Source: JAGPFW01 sp964535155 (lineage in GTDB: Bacteria > Patescibacteriota > WWE3 > UBA101185 > UBA10185). From it: a stretch of 16,586 nucleotides of DNA. The DNA is taken from the NCBI GenBank assembly GCA_964535155.1, contig CAZHSR010000017.1, positions 1 through 16,586 of the forward strand. Direction: 5' to 3'. Under the pieces are notes generated by a model. It ran no database searches. It saw only the letters and a program-made list of their open reading frames with translations, and was not told where the DNA came from. The position numbers and the translations under genes are program-made. Shown in pieces: positions 13,156 through 16,586 of the stretch; the first letter of the stretch is position 1, and each line of letters begins with the position of its first letter.

Positions 13156-13440
13156 ATGAGACATTACGAGATAATGACAATTTTAAATATTGACCTAGGA
13201 GAGGAAGATGCAAAGAAATCTTCTGAAGGGGTGAAGGCTTTAATAACTTCTTTAAAAGGAGAGGTTATAAATGAAGATTTTTGGGGTAAAAGGAAGTTTG
13301 CCTACGAAATTAATCACCAAGAAGAAGGCTTTTACGATGTTATAAAGTTTGCCCTTTCCGGCGATAAGGTAGAGGAGCTAAAGAAAAAGCTTAATCTCAT
13401 GTCTTCGGTAGTAAGGTACTTAATTACAGCTTTGGAGTAA
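13156..13440 (+). CDS. rpsF: 30S ribosomal protein S6
   Basis: This 94-residue bS6 begins MRHYEIMTILNIDLGEEDAKK, the typical first strand. It has the central FWGKRKFAYEINHQEEGFYDVIKFALSG, with the GKRKLAYxI motif that pairs with S18, and the ending LNLMSSVVRYLITAL (the NIxxxVLRYLxV strand). S6 binds S18 and both dock on the 30S platform. The order rpsF-ssb-rpsR is the widespread bacterial arrangement. ssb starts 24 bases after the stop. Confidence 0.97.
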   Translation: MRHYEIMTILNIDLGEEDAKKSSEGVKALITSLKGEVINEDFWGKRKFAYEINHQEEGFYDVIKFALSGDKVEELKKKLNLMSSVVRYLITALE

Positions 13441-13464
13441 TTCAAAGCAGGAAGGCTTTTAAAA

Positions 13465-13953
13465 ATGGCAACAAGAAGCGTCAATAAAGTAATTCTTTTA
13501 GGAAACTTAACCAGGGATCCTGTACTTAGGTATACACCTCAAGGAACTGCAGTAGCAGATTTTGGTATAGCTACAAATAGAGAATGGGTAGCAAATGGTG
13601 AGAAACAGGAAGTAGCAGACTTCCACAATATAGTAGCTTGGGCTAAATTGGGGGAGCTTTGTAATCAACTTTTGAGAAAAGGTTCCAAAGTTTATGTGGA
13701 AGGTCGTTTGCAAACTAGAGATTGGCAAACTGAAACTGGAGAAAAGAGGTATAAGAGTGAAATTGTGATTACAGAAATGGTTTTATTAAGTGGCGGTAAG
13801 GACATGAACTCATCGGATGGGGGAGCAGCTCCTGCAAAAACTGATTCCGCTGATACTTCCAAAGATGCCCCAATGACCGAAATGAATGAAGAAATAGATT
13901 TAGATGAATTATTAGCAGGTACTGATTTTGATATAGAGGAGGATCAAAAATAA
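13465..13953 (+). CDS. ssb: Single-stranded DNA-binding protein
   Basis: Residues 1-108 form the OB fold: VNKVILLGNLTRDPVLRYTPQGTAVADFGIATNREW, then ADFHNIVAWAKLGELCNQLLRKGSKVYVEGRLQTRDWQTETGEKRYKSEIVI. A disordered Ser/Asp/Gly linker follows. The acidic tail DLDELLAGTDFDIEEDQK lacks the usual terminal DDDIPF-like tip (hydrophobic Pro-Phe) that recruits RecO, PriA and others. Possible SD AGGAAGG about 10 bases before ATG. rpsR follows after 6 bases. Length 162 is typical. The protein is clear; the partner-binding tip is unusual. Confidence 0.95.
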   Translation: MATRSVNKVILLGNLTRDPVLRYTPQGTAVADFGIATNREWVANGEKQEVADFHNIVAWAKLGELCNQLLRKGSKVYVEGRLQTRDWQTETGEKRYKSEIVITEMVLLSGGKDMNSSDGGAAPAKTDSADTSKDAPMTEMNEEIDLDELLAGTDFDIEEDQK

Positions 13954-13959
13954 ATTAAT

Positions 13960-14217
13960 ATGGGAAAATTTGTAAGACAAACCAACAAAAGATTTGCACC
14001 AAAAAAAGTAAGCGATGAATGTTACTTTTCCAAGCACAATACCAAACCCGATTATAAGGATGTCCTTATCTTGAGAAGGTTTATTACAGCAAGAGGAAAG
14101 ATTTTGGTGGGAAGTTTAACAGGACTTACTGCAAAGAACCAAAGAATGCTCTCAACTGCAATTAAAAACGCAAGATATATGGGGCTTCTTCCTTACACCG
14201 ATAGACACGCAATATAA
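13960..14217 (+). CDS. rpsR: 30S ribosomal protein S18
   Basis: This 85-residue bS18 has the signature CYFSKHNTKPDYKDVLILRRFITARGKILVGSLTGLTAKNQRMLSTAIKNARYMGLLPYT. Many family members have CxxC (CYFCK); here the second Cys is Ser, as in zinc-free forms. The helical C-terminus pairs with S6. It is the last gene of the rpsF operon, 6 bases after ssb. An AGGAGG (13937-13942) inside the end of ssb is 17 bases away, too far to be a normal SD, so translation is likely coupled. Confidence 0.97.
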   Translation: MGKFVRQTNKRFAPKKVSDECYFSKHNTKPDYKDVLILRRFITARGKILVGSLTGLTAKNQRMLSTAIKNARYMGLLPYTDRHAI

Positions 14218-14265
14218 CTTTATAACTTTGAGGCTGTAAATTCTGTAAACCTTTGGAAATCTTTA

Positions 14266-14274
14266 TGCTAATAT
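14266..14274 (+). promoter_or_regulatory. -10 of the MutL-like gene, predicted leaderless start
   Basis: TGCTAATAT is an extended -10 (TAATAT at 14269-14274). Exactly six bases separate it from ATG 14281. No clear -35 or SD is seen. Confidence 0.55.
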
Positions 14275-14280
14275 AGTGGC

Positions 14281-15297
14281 ATGCCTATATTAGCTGCCCA
14301 TTTAGGTTTAGGAAACAATTCCTTCTTAATTTTGGATAAGGATGATTCACTCTTTCTTTACAATTACCCTTATTCTTATGACAGCATCAACTTCTCTCAC
14401 TTTTGTACACCTCAAAAGTTTTATAGAGAGTTATTTGACTTAATCGCCCAAAATTACAATTTAGATTTAGGTCAAACTAAAATCCTTATAGTTTCCAGTC
14501 TTCCACAAGAATATTTTTCCGAAATAAAGACCTCTTCGTATTGCCATTCCGATGATTTGGATTTACAAAAAGAAGATACTGCTGTTATTTACATTAAACG
14601 CACACTAGACAATAAAGATGTATTCAAAAGTTCACTGGATTTGCCAAAAGATACTTCGTTAGATGTTTTGTCTAACATGTATCTATATGACAACATTATT
14701 CCCGCCTCCCTGGAGGATAATGTTGTTTGGGGGCATAAAATTATTTCTTATCAAAACTTTGCACCACAAAAGAAGGAATTTGAAAATAATATTTTGTTTA
14801 CAGGCCCTGCTATAACTGGAACCTTACTCTCTAGGTTTTTTAAATACTCCTTAGCATTTTCGGTTATTGAAGATTTAGGTTTATACAACATCTCAATGGA
14901 TGACAGGGATCTTCATTATATTGTCAGCCTTATTAAGCAGTTTGAGCCAGATATTTACTCAAAAATCTCCCCAAATATAAACTTTGAAAAAGCGGGACAA
15001 TTAATGAAATGTCGCGGCAAAATTGAATGCTTAATTAAGGAAGAATTTTCTGACCAACAAAAGTTCTACGAAATAGATAATGAGGATTTATTTGTTTATT
15101 CCTTGGAAGAAGGGCAAAAAGCTCATGTTTACATAAAAGGTAACTCCTGTAAGCCCTCCGAATTTGATATAGAAGGTGGAAGTTTAGGATTTGTTATAGA
15201 CACCCGCACAGATGAATTTTGGCAAGTCCGCAGAGAGGGATTGTTAGAAAAGTACTCAAATTGGATTAAAAGAATTTCTTTTTCTGGAGACAAATAA
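14281..15297 (+). CDS. MutL-like (glutamate mutase L type) protein, divergent, unknown role
   Basis: The 338-residue product is soluble and has no recognisable enzyme motif in its first half. The N-terminus MPILAAHLGLGNNSFLILDKDD is laid out like an ASKHA phosphate-1 strand-turn-strand, but the expected DxGST is AHLGLGNN, so ATP binding is doubtful. The C-terminal part, LGLYNISMDDRDLHYIVSLIKQFEPDIY then IEGGSLGFVIDTRTDEFWQVRREGLLEKYSNWIKRIS (GGSLGFVIDTR at 299-309), resembles, from memory, the ending of MutL-like proteins (GGxLGLVIDARG) in CPR and Chloroflexi genomes. One base separates its stop from the next ATG. Family assignment rests on that C-terminal block; function is unknown. Confidence 0.7.
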   Translation: MPILAAHLGLGNNSFLILDKDDSLFLYNYPYSYDSINFSHFCTPQKFYRELFDLIAQNYNLDLGQTKILIVSSLPQEYFSEIKTSSYCHSDDLDLQKEDTAVIYIKRTLDNKDVFKSSLDLPKDTSLDVLSNMYLYDNIIPASLEDNVVWGHKIISYQNFAPQKKEFENNILFTGPAITGTLLSRFFKYSLAFSVIEDLGLYNISMDDRDLHYIVSLIKQFEPDIYSKISPNINFEKAGQLMKCRGKIECLIKEEFSDQQKFYEIDNEDLFVYSLEEGQKAHVYIKGNSCKPSEFDIEGGSLGFVIDTRTDEFWQVRREGLLEKYSNWIKRISFSGDK

Positions 15298-15298
15298 T

Positions 15299-16114
15299 AT
15301 GAAAATGCACATACCTTGTATTCAAAAAATATCTTATAAAAACAACATTTTTATAGAGCGAGCACTTTCCTCTCAAGGAATTTTAAAAGTTTCTGTTGGG
15401 CAGGAGATTAAGCCTTATACCGAATTGGGTCAAACTCCATCCCAAATTTTGCTTTCTGGTGTTTGGGGAAAAGTAGAAGACATAGTTGAGGATCAATCCG
15501 TCCTAATCAAATCATATTCAGTTGATTTACACTTAGTAATTTCTAGTTCTTCTTATGCGGAAGGAGAATTAATAGTTTTTCCAAATCCCTCCGATTTAAT
15601 TCAAAGGCAATACCTAGAAAAGTTTGCGTATTCTCTGGCAGGAAAAGTCATTTATATAGGAAATACAGTGAGTCAAGAACTTGTTCAATTGGCAAAAACT
15701 TATGGAGTTTCTGGAATCATTGCAGGGGGCTGTACTAGACCCACATTTGATTACGCCCAAAAGGAAAACTTTTTCCTAGGCCTTTTTTCCGGCTTTGGTA
15801 CCTGCAAAACACCCGAGGTAATTTTTGATGTACTTTCAGATGTTTCCACAAGAATAGTTTTTGTCTCTGGAGAAGATCATTGTTTACGAATTCCTATGCC
15901 AGCAGGTTTTTCTGGAGCTGGCGAACCAGTGGAGGAACCCATTTTTAAGCTTTTAGAACGGGATTTAAGAGTATTGATTTTGCAAACTCCTTATTTTGGT
16001 CACACTGGAACCGTTTTACAAGTGGAAGGGGAGAGTGGCTCAAAAGTTTTGGTAAAACTAGCCTCTCTAGGGGAAACAGTGGAAGTAAATGTGCCGAATC
16101 TTTTGGCTTTATAA
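15299..16114 (+). CDS. KOW-like protein paired with the MutL-like gene
   Basis: This 271-residue protein starts 1 base after its partner's stop (TAATATG), so the two are translationally coupled; ATG 15305 is an alternative start. Residues 21-60 (RALSSQGILKVSVGQEIKPYTELGQ...GVWGKVEDIV) look like a small carrier- or beta-barrel-like domain. The middle has a strand-helix motif KVIYIGNTVSQELVQLAKTYGVSGIIAGG (116-144) followed by FFLGLFSGFGTCKTPEVIFDVL. The last 49 residues (223-271), LRVLILQTPYFGHTGTVLQV...VNVPNLLAL, have a KOW-type SH3-barrel pattern. I recall similar proteins beside MutL-like genes in other genomes. No signal peptide. Function is unknown; the tight pairing argues for a joint role. 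Confidence 0.75.
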   Translation: MKMHIPCIQKISYKNNIFIERALSSQGILKVSVGQEIKPYTELGQTPSQILLSGVWGKVEDIVEDQSVLIKSYSVDLHLVISSSSYAEGELIVFPNPSDLIQRQYLEKFAYSLAGKVIYIGNTVSQELVQLAKTYGVSGIIAGGCTRPTFDYAQKENFFLGLFSGFGTCKTPEVIFDVLSDVSTRIVFVSGEDHCLRIPMPAGFSGAGEPVEEPIFKLLERDLRVLILQTPYFGHTGTVLQVEGESGSKVLVKLASLGETVEVNVPNLLAL

Positions 16115-16145
16115 TAATTTTCAAGAAACCCAAAAATTAAAGTAG

Positions 16146-16151
16146 TATAAT
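16146..16151 (+). promoter_or_regulatory. -10 upstream of the S41 peptidase gene
   Basis: A perfect TATAAT about 50 bases before ATG 16202 would give a leader of about 45 nt with a short GTTG/CAAC hairpin (about 16159-16172). No -35 and no SD are clear. Confidence 0.4.
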
Positions 16152-16201
16152 AGGCAAGTTGTCTTTGCAACACAGTAGAAAAAACTAAAAAAATTAACAA
16201 C

Positions 16202-16586
16202 ATGAGCCCAGTTAAAAAATTTCAACAAACCTTAATAACACTTCTCCTTTTAATAGGCACTTTTTATGTGGGAAATTATTATGGATTACAAGGTTACGAA
16301 ATTCAGCTAAAGAAATCCGCCCCTCTAGTTACAATTAAAAACAAGGATACTTATTCAGGAGAAGTAGATTTTGCCCTTTTTTGGGAAGTTTGGGAGCAGG
16401 TGAGAGCTCGTCATTTGGATCGCCCTTTTGACCCCCAAAAAATGCTTTATGGTGCAATTACAGGTTTAGTAAATTCTACAGAGGACCCGTATTCATCCTT
16501 TTTAGACCCGGAGCAAAATTCCATGGTAATGAGCGCAATAAATGGAGAATATCCGATTGTTCTCGATATGATGGGGAATGGAAAAC
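16202..16586 (+). CDS. S41 C-terminal processing peptidase, N-terminal part (3' truncated by the window)
   Basis: ATG 16202 opens a frame running off the window end; 128 residues are visible. A signal anchor at about 10-28 (TLITLLLLIGTFYVGNYYG) places the rest outside the membrane. The family's helical N-terminal cap follows: FALFWEVWEQVRARHLDRPFDPQKMLYGAITGLVNSTEDPYSSFLDPEQNSMVMSAINGEY, matching the usual GAIxGMVxxLxDPYTxFL pattern. The PDZ domain and Ser/Lys catalytic residues are beyond the window. After NGEY the expected GIG of the family reads PIV (YPIVLDMMGNGK), a divergence worth checking. Such proteases trim the C-termini of exported proteins or degrade tagged ones. Confidence 0.9.
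   Translation, partial: MSPVKKFQQTLITLLLLIGTFYVGNYYGLQGYEIQLKKSAPLVTIKNKDTYSGEVDFALFWEVWEQVRARHLDRPFDPQKMLYGAITGLVNSTEDPYSSFLDPEQNSMVMSAINGEYPIVLDMMGNGK

Overview
The window is a compact, AT-rich bacterial chromosome segment. Most genes are informational, intergenic gaps are short, and UGA is an ordinary stop (dnaX and the 4026 gene end in TGA). Several features suggest a Patescibacteria/CPR-type genome with reduced biosynthesis. EF-Ts, YqeY, YbeY and Pth are all shortened. The CysRS is of a type with a KMGKS loop. The usual rpsB-tsf-pyrH-frr-uppS-cdsA-dxr-rseP order has collapsed to rpsB-tsf-frr-rseP. The placement is inferred from family features only; I cannot name the class.

Layout, left to right. 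A partial unknown gene ends at 126 with a strong terminator. Then comes a ribosomal/translation block (rpsB, tsf, frr) with an unusual leader on rpsB, followed by the rseP site-2 protease. Two small unknown genes (3563-3901 and 4026-4328) each have their own promoter, Shine-Dalgarno (SD) and terminator and look like accessory inserts. rpsU, yqeY and ybeY form a tight operon, followed by pth, dnaX and recR. A minus-strand AbrB/PIN toxin-antitoxin pair sits between recR and cysS, with a consensus promoter buried in a perfect palindrome. cysS is followed by an unknown protein with an HETQH zinc-peptidase-like motif, a protein with a CopG-antitoxin-like tail, ychF, and the rpsF-ssb-rpsR operon. 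Last come a coupled pair of unusual proteins (MutL-like C-terminal signature plus a KOW-like protein) and the start of an S41 C-terminal processing peptidase that runs off the window.

Two modes of gene start stand out. Many housekeeping genes have no SD but carry a -10 hexamer, often TGn-extended, just upstream of ATG. In four of them (frr, recR, the 11529 gene and the MutL-like gene) exactly six bases separate the -10 from the ATG, which would put transcription start on the A of ATG (leaderless mRNA). Other genes (rpsB, tsf, the two small accessory genes, rpsU, ybeY, the PIN toxin) have clear SDs. Further points worth a look are an exact A AAA AAG slippery site in dnaX that would yield a gamma-like short form, an rpsB leader with mutually exclusive hairpins that can mask the SD and form a terminator, and the uncharacterised MutL-like/KOW-like gene pair, the best candidate here for an undescribed system.
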